Positions 54,958-64,000 of a DNA stretch of 64,000 nt are shown piece by piece (within the stretch, counting starts at the first letter, position 1; every line of letters begins with the position of its first letter). The position numbers were made by a program, and so were the translations under genes. The DNA lies in contig CP140036.1 in the NCBI GenBank assembly GCA_039829995.1, positions 310,001 to 374,000 of the forward strand, read 5' to 3'. The notes under the pieces were generated by a model. That model was given only the letters and a program-made list of their open reading frames with translations. It was not told the origin of the DNA and ran no database searches. Source of the DNA: Buchnera aphidicola (Nurudea yanoniella). Lineage in GTDB: Bacteria; Pseudomonadota; Gammaproteobacteria; Enterobacterales; Enterobacteriaceae.

Positions 54958-55593
54958 ATGTTAAAAGGTAAATTTATAGTAATTGAAGGAATCGAAGGCT
55001 CTGGAAAAACTACCATATGTAACTTTACAAAAAAATTATTGTTAAAATATGGCATTTCTAATGTAAAAACATTAAGAGAACCTGGAAGTACACCTTTATC
55101 TGAAAAAATAAGATATTTAATTAAAAATTCTATAAAAAAAGAACATATTTTTGATGAAACAGAATTATTATTAATTTATGCTGCAAGAATCCAATTAATA
55201 AAATCAATTATAAATCCTGAACTAAAAAAAGGGAACTGGATCATTAACGATAGGCATACATTATCTTCTTTAGCTTATCAAGGAGGAGGACGTGGAATTA
55301 AAGAAAAAACAATATTATTTTTACAATCAACTTTTGTAAACAAAATCGTTCCTAATATCACATTTTATTTAGATGTCACGCCTATTATTGGTTTAACAAG
55401 AATTCAAAAAAGAAAAAATTTAGATCGTATAGAAAAAAATAAATTAGAATTTTTCACGAAAGTTCGAAATACATATTTAAAATTTGTAAAAAAAAATCCA
55501 AAAATTATTAAAATAAATGCTAACTACAATTTAAAATTAGTAAAAAAAATTTTTAAATTAGAATTTTATTCATGGTTAAAAAAAAACGTATGA
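54958..55593 (+). CDS. tmk: thymidylate kinase
   Basis: Phosphorylates dTMP to dTDP. 211 residues (E. coli 213). P-loop is IEGIEGSGKTT, the DRX motif IINDRHTLSSLAYQGGGRG, and LREPGSTPLSEKIRYL matches the dTMP-binding region. Its TGA stop overlaps the holB ATG (ATGA), so translational coupling is likely. Confidence 0.97.
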   Translation: MLKGKFIVIEGIEGSGKTTICNFTKKLLLKYGISNVKTLREPGSTPLSEKIRYLIKNSIKKEHIFDETELLLIYAARIQLIKSIINPELKKGNWIINDRHTLSSLAYQGGGRGIKEKTILFLQSTFVNKIVPNITFYLDVTPIIGLTRIQKRKNLDRIEKNKLEFFTKVRNTYLKFVKKNPKIIKINANYNLKLVKKIFKLEFYSWLKKNV

Positions 55594-56585
55594 ATTTATA
55601 TCCATGGTTGTTAATACATTATAAAAATATAATTAATCATTTCAAACAAACAAAAACAAATAATTCTATTATATTAGAAACAAATAGAGGAATAGGAACA
55701 TCTTTATTAGTAAAGATGATTGGATATTGGTTACTATGTTCTCAAAAAGAAAAAAATTTTTTGTTTTGCAAAACATGTAAAAATTGCATATTAATGAACA
55801 CGAAAAATCATCCTGATTGGTATGACATGGAGTTGCTATCTACAAAAAATATAATAGGAATAGAAATTATAAAAACTGTATGCAATCAAATATTTTATAC
55901 TCCTAAAAAAGATAGAAATAAAATTGTATATTTTCCTAATGTTTCAAAGATAACCAAACATGGCATTAACGCTTTACTAAAAACTTTAGAAGAACCTCCT
56001 AAAAATACATATTTTTTATTTACAAACTATCTTTCTCATTCACTATTTTCTACATTACGTAGCCGTTGTATTTTATATAAAATTTCTGTTCCATTAGAAA
56101 AAATTAGCTATACTTGGTTAAAAAATAAAAATCCAAAAATGAATAAAAAAACTATTATAACCTGTTTGCGTATAAATCAAGGACTTCCTATGTTAACACA
56201 AAAATTTATTTCTAAATCTTTATGGAAAGAACGAGATACATTTCTTCTTTATCTACAAGATTTCATAAAAAACGGAAGTTTTTTTCGTCTATTAAATAAT
56301 TTTAAACTTGGGAATATAGAAAAAAAGATTTTCTGGTTATGTAGCTTATTATTGGATTCTATAAAAATAGAATATGATAATGAAAATAATATAATAAATT
56401 TAGATAAGATATCTATGATAAAATTTTTACAAAGTCAATGCTCTTTTTATCTCTTAGACTACAGTTTAAGATCATGGATGCATTGTAACTTTAGATTAAA
56501 TAACATCATAGGAATTAATTCAGAACTATTATTAACTGAACAATTATTACGATGGAAAAGTACTTTAAAAGTAAATAAAAATTAA
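55590..56585 (+). CDS. holB: DNA polymerase III delta' subunit
   Basis: Clamp-loader subunit of the replicase. The ATG at 55590 overlaps the tmk stop by 4 bases and gives 331 residues (E. coli 334), starting MNLYPWLL. The zinc module is CKTCKNCILMNTKNHPDW, followed by the RuvB-like AAA core with NALLKTLEEPP and the SRC motif in LRSRC. The P-loop region is degenerate, as is normal for delta'. Confidence 0.93.
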   Translation: MNLYPWLLIHYKNIINHFKQTKTNNSIILETNRGIGTSLLVKMIGYWLLCSQKEKNFLFCKTCKNCILMNTKNHPDWYDMELLSTKNIIGIEIIKTVCNQIFYTPKKDRNKIVYFPNVSKITKHGINALLKTLEEPPKNTYFLFTNYLSHSLFSTLRSRCILYKISVPLEKISYTWLKNKNPKMNKKTIITCLRINQGLPMLTQKFISKSLWKERDTFLLYLQDFIKNGSFFRLLNNFKLGNIEKKIFWLCSLLLDSIKIEYDNENNIINLDKISMIKFLQSQCSFYLLDYSLRSWMHCNFRLNNIIGINSELLLTEQLLRWKSTLKVNKN

Positions 56586-56608
56586 TTTTTTTAAAAGAGA
56601 AAGATACT

Positions 56609-57400
56609 ATGTTTTTCGTAGACTCGCATTGTCATATTGATTTATTAGACTATAAAAATATTCATATGGGATTAAAAGACGTTTTAGAAAAATCTATAAA
56701 AAACCATATTAAATTATTGTTAACAGTATCAACATCTATTGATAATTTTAACTATCTAAAAAATTTTATAAAAGGAAATAAAAATATACTTTTATCCTGT
56801 GGAATCCATCCATTAAATGTAAATAAAAATAAATATGAAATAACAAGTTTAAAAAAATTTTTTAAACAAAAACAAGTAATAGCTATAGGAGAAACAGGAT
56901 TAGATTATTTTCATAAAATAGAAAAATATGATTTTCTTCAAAAAATGTTATTTCGAGAACACATTCGCAGTGCAATTGAATTTAAAAAACCGCTGTTAAT
57001 ACATACTAGATATGCAATACAAGATACCATTAAAATATTAAAAGAAGAATCAGCAAATAAATGCCAAGGAATTATTCATTCTTTTACTGAAAATAAAAAA
57101 AATGCTAAAATACTATTGAATATGGGATTCTATATATCTTTTTCCGGAATTGCAACGTTTAAAAATTCTCGTGATATACAAGAAACAGTAAAATTTATAC
57201 CATTAGACAGAATACTTTTAGAAACAGATTCTCCATATTTATCTCCAGAGCCTTATAGAGGAAAAGAAAACCAACCAGCTTATTTATATAATATAGCTTT
57301 AATCATTTCTAAATTAAAAAATATTAGTATTGAAAATCTTGCGTATCATACTACAAAAAATTTTTTTACCTTATTTAATGTAAATATAGATTTTAAATAG
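56609..57400 (+). CDS. ycfH: TatD-family metal-dependent deoxyribonuclease YcfH
   Basis: TIM-barrel hydrolase of 263 residues (E. coli YcfH 265). DSHCHIDLLD holds the first two metal ligands, AIGETGLDYF a further acidic one, LIHTRYA and IIHSFTE the histidines, and ILLETDSPYLSPEPYRGKENQPAY the C-terminal Asp. It follows holB by 23 bases, as in E. coli, and precedes ptsG. Confidence 0.95.
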   Translation: MFFVDSHCHIDLLDYKNIHMGLKDVLEKSIKNHIKLLLTVSTSIDNFNYLKNFIKGNKNILLSCGIHPLNVNKNKYEITSLKKFFKQKQVIAIGETGLDYFHKIEKYDFLQKMLFREHIRSAIEFKKPLLIHTRYAIQDTIKILKEESANKCQGIIHSFTENKKNAKILLNMGFYISFSGIATFKNSRDIQETVKFIPLDRILLETDSPYLSPEPYRGKENQPAYLYNIALIISKLKNISIENLAYHTTKNFFTLFNVNIDFK

Positions 57401-57529
57401 ATTTCTAACAAAGATATTCTTATAATAAATTTCCATTATTCGATTTTTATTTTCATACAAACATAATTATTTATATAAAAATAATTTACTTAATAAATTG
57501 CATGAAAAATGCAATAGGATATTTAAAAC

Positions 57530-58963
57530 ATGTTTGAAAATATATTTGCAAATTTGCAAAAAATAGGAAAATCATTAATGCTCCCAGTATCTGTACTTCC
57601 TATCGCAGGAATATTGCTAGGTATTGGATCTGCACAATTTAATTATGTTCCTCATATTATCTCAAAAATTATAGCTGAAGCAGGAGGAACAGTATTTTCC
57701 AATATGCCTTTAATTTTTTCTATTGGAATAGCTCTAGGATTTACTAAAAATGATGGAGTATCTGCACTAGCAGCAGTACTATCTTATAGTATTATGATAC
57801 AAACATTTTCCATTATGAGTTCATTTCTTTTAAATATTCCAGTTTTGGAAATAAATAAAAAACATTTATTAGATACTGGAATATTAGGAGGAATTATAGC
57901 TGGCTCTATTGCTGCGTATATATTTAATAAATTTCATAAAATTCAACTCCCAGAATATTTAGGTTTTTTTTCTGGAAAACGATTTGTTCCTATTGTATCC
58001 GGTTTATTAGCAATTTTGATAGGTTTTATTTTATCGTTTATATGGCCACCTATAGGAAATATAATAAAATGTTTTTCAGAATGGGCTGCATATCAAAATC
58101 CTACACTTGCTTTTGGAATATATGGAATGGTCGAACGAGCTTTAGTTCCATTTGGATTACACCACATTTGGAATGTGCCATTTCAAATGCAAATAGGAGA
58201 ATATACAAATATCATAGGACAAACATTTCATGGAGATATTGCTAGATATATGGCAGGTGATTCTACAGCGGGAAAGTTATCTGGAGGTTTTATATTTAAA
58301 ATGTATGGTCTACCTTTTGCAGCATTAGCAATATGGCATTGTTCTTATAAAGAAAATAGAGCAAAAATAGGAGGAATAATGATTTCCGGCGCACTTACTG
58401 CTTTTTTGACTGGAATTACTGAACCTATTGAATTTTCTTTTATATTAGTAGCTCCAATATTATATGTGATTCATTCTATTTTAGCTGGTTTAGCTTTTCC
58501 TATTTGTATTCTATTAGATATGAAATCAGGAACTAGTTTTTCCCATGGTTTAATTGATTTTATAGTACTCAGCGGAAATAGCAATAATTTTTGGTTATTT
58601 CCTATAGTAGGAATATTATATGGCTGTATTTACTATAGTATTTTTTATATAACTATAAAAAAATTAAATTTAAAAACACCAGGCCGAGAACATTTTAATA
58701 GAATATTATTGTTCCAAAATACAAAAGAAATGATACCATTATTAATTTTAGCATTAGGAGGAAAAAATAATATTACTTCTTTAGATGCATGTATTACAAG
58801 ATTGCGTATTACAGTTATGAATACGTCTAAAGTAAATATAAAAAAACTAAAAAATTTAGGCGCTGCTGGAGTAATTGTATCAGGATTAGGAGTACAAATT
58901 GTGTTTGGTACTAAATCAGATAATATAAAAACAGAAATTGATAATTACATATCTAATCATTAA
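57530..58963 (+). CDS. ptsG: PTS glucose-specific EIICB component
   Basis: Glucose permease of the phosphotransferase system. 477 residues, the same length as E. coli. The N-terminal EIIC domain is polytopic, with SLMLPVSVLPIAGILLGIGSA and GIYGMVERALVPFGLHHIWNVPFQMQ, and GITEPIEFSFILVAPILY as the sugar-site signature. The C-terminal EIIB domain has the phosphorylated cysteine in SLDACITRLRITV. Glucose uptake here would feed the glycolytic genes of this window. Confidence 0.98.
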   Translation: MFENIFANLQKIGKSLMLPVSVLPIAGILLGIGSAQFNYVPHIISKIIAEAGGTVFSNMPLIFSIGIALGFTKNDGVSALAAVLSYSIMIQTFSIMSSFLLNIPVLEINKKHLLDTGILGGIIAGSIAAYIFNKFHKIQLPEYLGFFSGKRFVPIVSGLLAILIGFILSFIWPPIGNIIKCFSEWAAYQNPTLAFGIYGMVERALVPFGLHHIWNVPFQMQIGEYTNIIGQTFHGDIARYMAGDSTAGKLSGGFIFKMYGLPFAALAIWHCSYKENRAKIGGIMISGALTAFLTGITEPIEFSFILVAPILYVIHSILAGLAFPICILLDMKSGTSFSHGLIDFIVLSGNSNNFWLFPIVGILYGCIYYSIFYITIKKLNLKTPGREHFNRILLFQNTKEMIPLLILALGGKNNITSLDACITRLRITVMNTSKVNIKKLKNLGAAGVIVSGLGVQIVFGTKSDNIKTEIDNYISNH

Positions 58964-59078
58964 TTTATACAGTGTCATTCTGCAAAAATTAATCATTTTA
59001 TTTTTAGAATAGTTTAAATAAATTTTAAGAAATTTTATAATACATTGTTCAATAATTATAATTTAAAAAAATATCATT

Positions 59079-59420
59079 ATGGAAAATTCAGAAATATTTA
59101 AAAACATAATAAAAAGAAAAATATCTTCAGAAATACTTTATCAAGATAAAAATATAACTGCTTTTAAAGATATTAATCCGAAAGCACCTGTTCACATATT
59201 AGTTGTTTCAAATAAATTTATTAGATCTTCTAACGAAATTACTAAAGAAAATAAAGGTATATTAGGAGACATGTTATATGTAGCAATTAAACTAGCTAAA
59301 AAATTTAATATCGATAAAAAAGGATATCGATTAATTATGAACTGCAACGAACACGGTGGTCAAGAAATTTTTCATTTACATTTACATTTATTAGGAGGGA
59401 AAAAACTAGGAAAAATATAA
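59079..59420 (+). CDS. hinT: HinT, HIT-family purine nucleoside phosphoramidase
   Basis: 113-residue HIT protein (E. coli 119). The histidine triad is HLHLHLL, preceded by MNCNEHGGQEIF. IFKNIIKRKISSEILYQDKNITAFKDINPKAPVHILVV is the conserved N-terminal part. The E. coli C-terminal tail is shortened. It precedes lpoB as in the E. coli hinT-ycfL-lpoB order, without ycfL. Confidence 0.96.
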   Translation: MENSEIFKNIIKRKISSEILYQDKNITAFKDINPKAPVHILVVSNKFIRSSNEITKENKGILGDMLYVAIKLAKKFNIDKKGYRLIMNCNEHGGQEIFHLHLHLLGGKKLGKI

Positions 59421-59482
59421 TTTTTAAATGCCATAAATAAAAATCTTTAAATTTTTTAATAAAATAGAATCATTATAGGGAT

Positions 59483-60034
59483 TTGAAAATAAAAATTCTA
59501 TATATATTAATATGTATATTAATACTAATGGGTTGTAATATAATATCATATAAAAATATTATTCTAGAAAGTAAAAAATTTTTTTCAATTAAAAAAATAT
59601 TTATAAATATATCAAATTTTGAAAAGAACTTTAAAAATAACTTATATAGCGAAATAAAAAATATTAATATGCCATTTCGAGACAATTTCTTATTAATTAA
59701 TGATATAGAAAATGATACTCATTATCACATCGAAACAGATAAAATACAAAATGTTATACTTAATTTTTTTAAAACAGACATTATTTTTTTTAATATAATT
59801 ACAAAACAAACAATTGAAAAAGTTAAGAAATGTTTCAAAATTTCTGTGAAAGATGTACTTATTAATAGAAATAAAGCATTATTATTAGCTAAAAAATCCC
59901 ATGCAAATTATTTAATGTATAATATTTTATACAAAAAAAATAAAATCTTATATTTTAAATCACAAATAATTTTAGTTTCTTCTAAAGAAATTTTTCTAGA
60001 CTTCGAAACATTAATAGAAATTCTAAAAAACTAA
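59483..60034 (+). CDS. lpoB: LpoB-like lipoprotein, activator of penicillin-binding protein 1b
   Basis: About 183 residues with a short signal and lipobox LMGC. The segment from LLINDIENDTHYHIETDKI through KKSHANYLMYNILYKK and FKSQIILVSSKEIFLD aligns by eye with LpoB of E. coli (213), but the proline-rich linker after the lipobox is missing. The best start is TTG at 59483, with AGGG only two bases upstream, so initiation looks weak. It may be near the limit of function. Role: outer-membrane activator of PBP1b synthesis. Confidence 0.72.
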   Translation: MKIKILYILICILILMGCNIISYKNIILESKKFFSIKKIFINISNFEKNFKNNLYSEIKNINMPFRDNFLLINDIENDTHYHIETDKIQNVILNFFKTDIIFFNIITKQTIEKVKKCFKISVKDVLINRNKALLLAKKSHANYLMYNILYKKNKILYFKSQIILVSSKEIFLDFETLIEILKN

Positions 60035-60598
60035 AAAATTTGTTGAATATTATCAGAAGATGTTTTAAATTTATATAAATTTGAAATTATAGAGATTATT
60101 AATATACAAAGGTTTAAAAAAATTAAAACTTAAACTTATACTGTAACTTTTTGAATTTTTAACCGAATTTAAATACATTCTTCTGAAAATATTTAATTTG
60201 TCAAGATAAAAATCTTAAACAATAATATTTTTTAATATTATAGAATATATAAAAATTTCGTTAAATAAAAAAAAAATAATATAATTATATTAAAAAATGT
60301 TTTAACATAATTGCAATAAAAATTGCACAATATTAACTTAAAATACAATACAGCAAAGTTTTAATTTTTAAAATTATTGATTTTTTAAAAAGATATAAAT
60401 ATTTATTTTTTATTACATTATATCATTACTAATATCAAAATTTATAATTTTAAAATTTTAAAAACTATTTTAATTAAGTAATACAGGTAACTTTAATAAC
60501 ATAAAAACATTATATACCATATTAAAAAGTTCAATGCAACCTAAAACTTACACAATTTTCGAAAATAAATATAATTACATCTAATTTTATAGATTTTA
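60035..60598. other. lpoB-asnS convergent region, no gene seen
   Basis: 564 AT-rich bases between convergent lpoB and asnS. No coding remnant, RNA gene or strong terminator recognised. Confidence 0.5.
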
Positions 60599-61999
60599 TT
60601 ACACATCGAAATTATTTGCAGTTCGAGGAAAAGGAGATACATCTCTAATATTTTTGACTCCTGTAATATAAGATAAAAAACGTTCAAAACCTAATCCAAA
60701 TCCAGAATGAGGAACCGTTCCATATTTTCTAAGATCTCTATACCACCAATAACTTTTTTTATTTAATCCACACTCAGAAATTCTTTTATCTAAAACATCT
60801 AACTTTTCTTCTCTTTCAGAACCACCTAAAATTTCTCCAATACTAGGAACTAATAAATCTATTGCTGCAACAGTTTTATTATCTTTATTTAATTTCATAT
60901 AAAAAGCTTTAAGAGATTTAGGATAATTGATAATTATAGTAGGAAAGTTAAAATGTTTTTCTATAAGATACTTTTCATGTTCAGATGATAAACTCATTTC
61001 TGCAAATATTGAATTAATAGGAAATGCACCAGATTTTTTTAGAATATTTATAGCTTCTATATACTCTATTCTAAAAAATTTTTTATCTAAAAACTGTTTA
61101 AGTCGTAAAAAAATGTCAGTATCTAATATTTTTTGCAAAAATTCAATATCAGTCGAGCATTTTTCTAATACAACATTAACTACATTTTTTAACATACTTT
61201 CAGAAAAATTCATTAAATCATCTAATTTAAAAAAAGCTGTTTCTGCTTCTAACATCCAAAATTCAGAAAGATGTCTAGTAGTGTTGGAGTTTTCTGCTCT
61301 AAATGTAGGTCCAAAAGAATAAACCTTGGATAAAGCGCATGCATATGCTTCTAAATTCAATTGTCCAGAAACACTTAAAAAACTTTCTTTTCCAAAAAAA
61401 TCTTTTTTAAAATCTGTTTTTAAAGAATTATTTATAGGGATATTTGAAAAATTTAAAGTAGATACCTTGAACATTTCGCCACCACCTTCTGAATTTAATC
61501 CCGTAATAATAGGAACTGATACCCAATAGTACCCTTTCTGATAAAAAAATTGATGTAACGCTTGAAATAAACAATTTCGAATTCTAGATATAGCTCCAAT
61601 AAAATTAGTTCTCGGTCGTAAATGAGAATATTTTCTCAAATATTCAAACGTATGTTTTTTTGAAGAAATAGGATATTTAGATGGATTTTTAACCCATCCA
61701 ATTACTTTTAACTTTTTTGTTTGAAGCTCATATAATTGTTCATTTTTAAAAGATCGTATTAATGTACCATAAACAACTATTGAGCAACCTGTCGTTAATT
61801 TTTCAACTTCTTCATAATAATTAGATAAAGAACAATATACTAAAACTTGTAAAGTATGTAAGCAAGATCCATCATATATATCAATAAAAGTAATTCCGGA
61901 TTTAGAATTTCTTTTATTTTTTACCCAACCTTTTATACAAACATATTTATTTACTTTCACTTTATTTTTACATATATCAAATATAGAAGATGTATTCAT
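60599..61999 (-). CDS. asnS: asparaginyl-tRNA synthetase
   Basis: Class IIb synthetase for tRNA-Asn. 466 residues, the same as E. coli. An N-terminal OB domain (CIKGWVKNKRNSKSGITFIDIYDGSC) precedes the core with VSVPIITGLNSEGGGEMF (motif 1 area), FRAENSNTTRHLSEFWMLEAE (motif 2) and GLGFERFLSYITGVKNIRDVSPFPR (motif 3). It follows pncB by 45 bases on the minus strand, matching the E. coli pncB-asnS order. Confidence 0.98.
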   Translation of the reverse strand: MNTSSIFDICKNKVKVNKYVCIKGWVKNKRNSKSGITFIDIYDGSCLHTLQVLVYCSLSNYYEEVEKLTTGCSIVVYGTLIRSFKNEQLYELQTKKLKVIGWVKNPSKYPISSKKHTFEYLRKYSHLRPRTNFIGAISRIRNCLFQALHQFFYQKGYYWVSVPIITGLNSEGGGEMFKVSTLNFSNIPINNSLKTDFKKDFFGKESFLSVSGQLNLEAYACALSKVYSFGPTFRAENSNTTRHLSEFWMLEAETAFFKLDDLMNFSESMLKNVVNVVLEKCSTDIEFLQKILDTDIFLRLKQFLDKKFFRIEYIEAINILKKSGAFPINSIFAEMSLSSEHEKYLIEKHFNFPTIIINYPKSLKAFYMKLNKDNKTVAAIDLLVPSIGEILGGSEREEKLDVLDKRISECGLNKKSYWWYRDLRKYGTVPHSGFGLGFERFLSYITGVKNIRDVSPFPRTANNFDV

Positions 62000-62044
62000 A
62001 ATTATGTTCTCCCAATAGATTATTAATAAAAACTAGAATTATAG

Positions 62045-63232
62045 TTACAAATTAAAAGCTGTCTTTAAATTTTTCATAAACATTTTATCAAAACAAACTA
62101 TTTTTCCTGGACTATCTGAAATTTTAGCTACTGGTTTTCCATTACATTCTATTAATTTAATTACAATGTTTAATGGATTTACACCTGGAATATCACATGT
62201 TAATTTCGTTCCTATTCCAAAAATTGTATTTATTTGATTATTAAAAAAATAAAATAGTTTTGCTATTTTATTAAAAGTTAAATTATCAGAGAACAATAAT
62301 ATTTTTTTAAGAGGATCAATTCCTAAAGACCTATAATGAAAAATTGCTTTCTTTCCCCATTTAAATGGATCTCCCGAATCATGTCGTAATCCTTGATAAT
62401 AATTCGCTAAATCAAAATTAAAATCTTTTAGAAAAGCATCCATAGAAATACAATCTGTAAGAGCAATTCCTAAGTGTTTCCCATACTGTTTTACCCATAT
62501 TTTTAAAGCCATTTTTTGACTATTTTTTAAAATAGGACTTATTTGCTGATGTGCTTGAAACCATTCATGAGATTGAGTCCCTACGGGATTTATGTTTAAA
62601 AGTCTAGAAATGTGATAATTGCTCGATCCAATTAACCATGGAAAATTTTTTTTTAAAAATTTAATTATAGAAAAATGAATATTATACGAAAATCTTCTTC
62701 TTGTTCCGAAATCTATTATTTTTAAATTAGATAAATTTATATTTTTCGTTTTTTTGTAAAAATTAAAAATTTTCTTTTTTAAATAATTCAAAGCTATAGT
62801 TGATGTAACATGAGGAGATTCAGTATTATGCACAATTTCACTTATTAACGATAATAAAGGAACTTCCCATAATATAACTTCTTCCCACAATCCATAAATT
62901 TGAATACATAATTTACCACCATTATTGAATATATGTACCTGTGAAACATCATATCGAAAATTTTTTAACCACAATAAATATTTTTTTTGAAAGAAAGAAA
63001 AAGACGACATATATATAAATTCATCATTTGTAAGATATAAATTAGAAGCCATCATTTCAACTTGTTTTTTTAGTATATTAGAATACTTTCCAAAAATATT
63101 TTTTCCTCGACATAAAAATTTTGCAGATACAATAACATTAGGATAATTATAAAAAATAGCCTGTTGCATATGAAATTTGTATGCATCAGTATCTAAAATA
63201 GTTTTTAATATTGGATAATTATATTTTTTCAT
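62045..63232 (-). CDS. pncB: nicotinate phosphoribosyltransferase
   Basis: Makes nicotinate mononucleotide from nicotinate and PRPP, the salvage entry to NAD. 395 residues (E. coli 400). DTDAYKFHMQQAIFYNYP, IDFGTRRRFSYNIH, the catalytic histidine in GTQSHEWFQAHQQ, and YQGLRHDSGDPFKWG are conserved. Retention suggests that nicotinate comes from the host. It is the likely first gene of a pncB-asnS unit. Confidence 0.97.
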   Translation of the reverse strand: MKKYNYPILKTILDTDAYKFHMQQAIFYNYPNVIVSAKFLCRGKNIFGKYSNILKKQVEMMASNLYLTNDEFIYMSSFSFFQKKYLLWLKNFRYDVSQVHIFNNGGKLCIQIYGLWEEVILWEVPLLSLISEIVHNTESPHVTSTIALNYLKKKIFNFYKKTKNINLSNLKIIDFGTRRRFSYNIHFSIIKFLKKNFPWLIGSSNYHISRLLNINPVGTQSHEWFQAHQQISPILKNSQKMALKIWVKQYGKHLGIALTDCISMDAFLKDFNFDLANYYQGLRHDSGDPFKWGKKAIFHYRSLGIDPLKKILLFSDNLTFNKIAKLFYFFNNQINTIFGIGTKLTCDIPGVNPLNIVIKLIECNGKPVAKISDSPGKIVCFDKMFMKNLKTAFNL

Positions 63233-64000
63233 ATTATACTTTTATATATATTTTTGTAAAAAAACAGTATAAAATCTTTTTATAAAACATTCGAATAATA
63301 ACATATATATGTTAATTTAATTGTATTCAAATGAATTTTTGATTTTAAATTTTTGATTTATATATAAATTTCAATTTAAATATCATGTTAATATAGTTGT
63401 TTAATATTTTAAAATGTTAATATAGAAATAATTTTTAATATTATTCATTACATGTATTTTTTTTAAATATATTTTTAAAAATAAATATATATTATGCAAT
63501 TTCTTTAATAATATATTACTATCGTTTAACCAGAAAAACGCATTTATTAATATTAAATTATTGAAAGTTACTAATATATTTAAAAAAGTAAATTTTAATA
63601 AATATTCATATAAAAATATAATATTGAATCTATTAAATTTCGAAAATATTTTCAATTCAAAACTTTCCTGTTAAAATAAAAATACAATATTTATTAATAA
63701 TTTTTTATAAATGGGCTATGATTCATAATCATAGAAACTATTAATTTATTGATTAAAAATAAAAATAAAATTTTCCATTAATTTAATGTAATTTATACTA
63801 ATATGCTAATAAATCGAATAATTTCGAAAAATTAATTAAAAACTCAATTATTTACAATATAAAAAACTATTTTAAAACACACTATAGGAGTTAATATAAA
63901 AAATATAAAAATACAACTATTAAAAAATTTTTATACAACACATACCTTTATTTCCAGTAAAATTTCATATTATTATCTATATATAAATTAATAAAAAAAT
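63233..64000. other. empty region upstream of pncB to window end
   Basis: 768 AT-rich bases with no recognisable gene. A hydrophobic, low-complexity 84-codon frame on the minus strand (63401-63655) shows no family features. A perfect 8-bp inverted repeat with a 3-base loop lies at 63716-63734 (CTATGATT type) but lacks a T tract. Confidence 0.5.

Noticed and set aside
63401..63655. 84-codon hydrophobic frame on the minus strand upstream of pncB
   Set aside because: Low-complexity Phe/Ile/Leu/Asn composition typical of chance frames in AT-rich DNA, no motif and no ribosome binding site.
1..64000. Insertion sequences, prophage, CRISPR arrays, rRNA genes
   Set aside because: Looked for repeats, transposase motifs and repeat-spacer structure; none seen. 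This fits a long-isolated endosymbiont chromosome.

Overview
The window reads as 64 kb of chromosome from a highly reduced, very AT-rich gammaproteobacterial endosymbiont, most likely a Buchnera aphidicola lineage of aphids. The reasons are as follows. Nearly every gene is a clear Enterobacterales ortholog in broken E. coli-like order. Base composition is extremely AT-rich, with poly-A/T tracts inside genes and long empty AT-rich spacers. There are no mobile elements, phages, CRISPR arrays or recognisable transcription factors. The set of survivors (sucAB without sucCD, a partial flg cluster, minCDE, znuBC, a shortened rne, the fabD-fabG-acpP-tmk-holB run) is Buchnera-like. The host aphid cannot be determined from this sequence.

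Layout. 1-2.5 kb: lolC (3' part), lolD, lolE for lipoprotein export, then a small unidentified basic ORF. 2.9-7.1 kb: gapA, fldA, phrB, ybgI. 7.2-11.8 kb: sucAB and a lone pal. 12.6-16.1 kb: glycolytic gpmA, pfkA and tpiA with a glpF-like channel. 16.3-22.6 kb, mostly minus strand: rpsA, aroA, serC, serS. 23.1-26.1 kb: trxB, infA, aspS. 26.3-34 kb: znuBC, a MepM-like peptidase, pykA, zwf, htpX. 34.5-38.7 kb: yoaE, tsaB and minCDE. 39-42 kb: a frameshifted rsmC, tRNA-Leu, tRNA-Cys, tRNA-Ser, murJ. 42.9-48.9 kb: flagellar flgA, flgBC, flgFGHIJ, with flgD, flgE and flgK/L missing. 49.7-52.5 kb: truncated rne, rluC, rpmF. 52.9-59.4 kb: fabD, fabG, acpP, tmk, holB, tatD, ptsG, hinT. 59.5-63.2 kb: lpoB, asnS, pncB. 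The last 768 bases look empty.

How the genes fit together. PtsG brings in glucose; PfkA, TpiA, GapA, GpmA and PykA cover much of glycolysis and Zwf feeds the pentose phosphate branch. SucAB makes succinyl-CoA. AroA and SerC serve aromatic amino acid and serine/B6 synthesis. LolCDE, Pal, LpoB, MurJ, MepM and MinCDE point to a retained but simplified envelope and division machinery. The flagellar genes would give a rod with P and L rings, but no hook from this locus.

I found no new multi-gene system. The most informative oddities are: an rsmC whose N-terminus can be rejoined only across a run of ten A; a GlpF-like channel with several canonical filter residues replaced; a hook-less flg cluster in which a perfect 34-bp AT-only palindrome follows flgC; an RNase E stopping just after its zinc-link cysteines with a possible in-frame remnant beyond tandem TGA codons; and a 52-codon basic ORF between lolE and gapA. 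Statements of absence apply only to this window.
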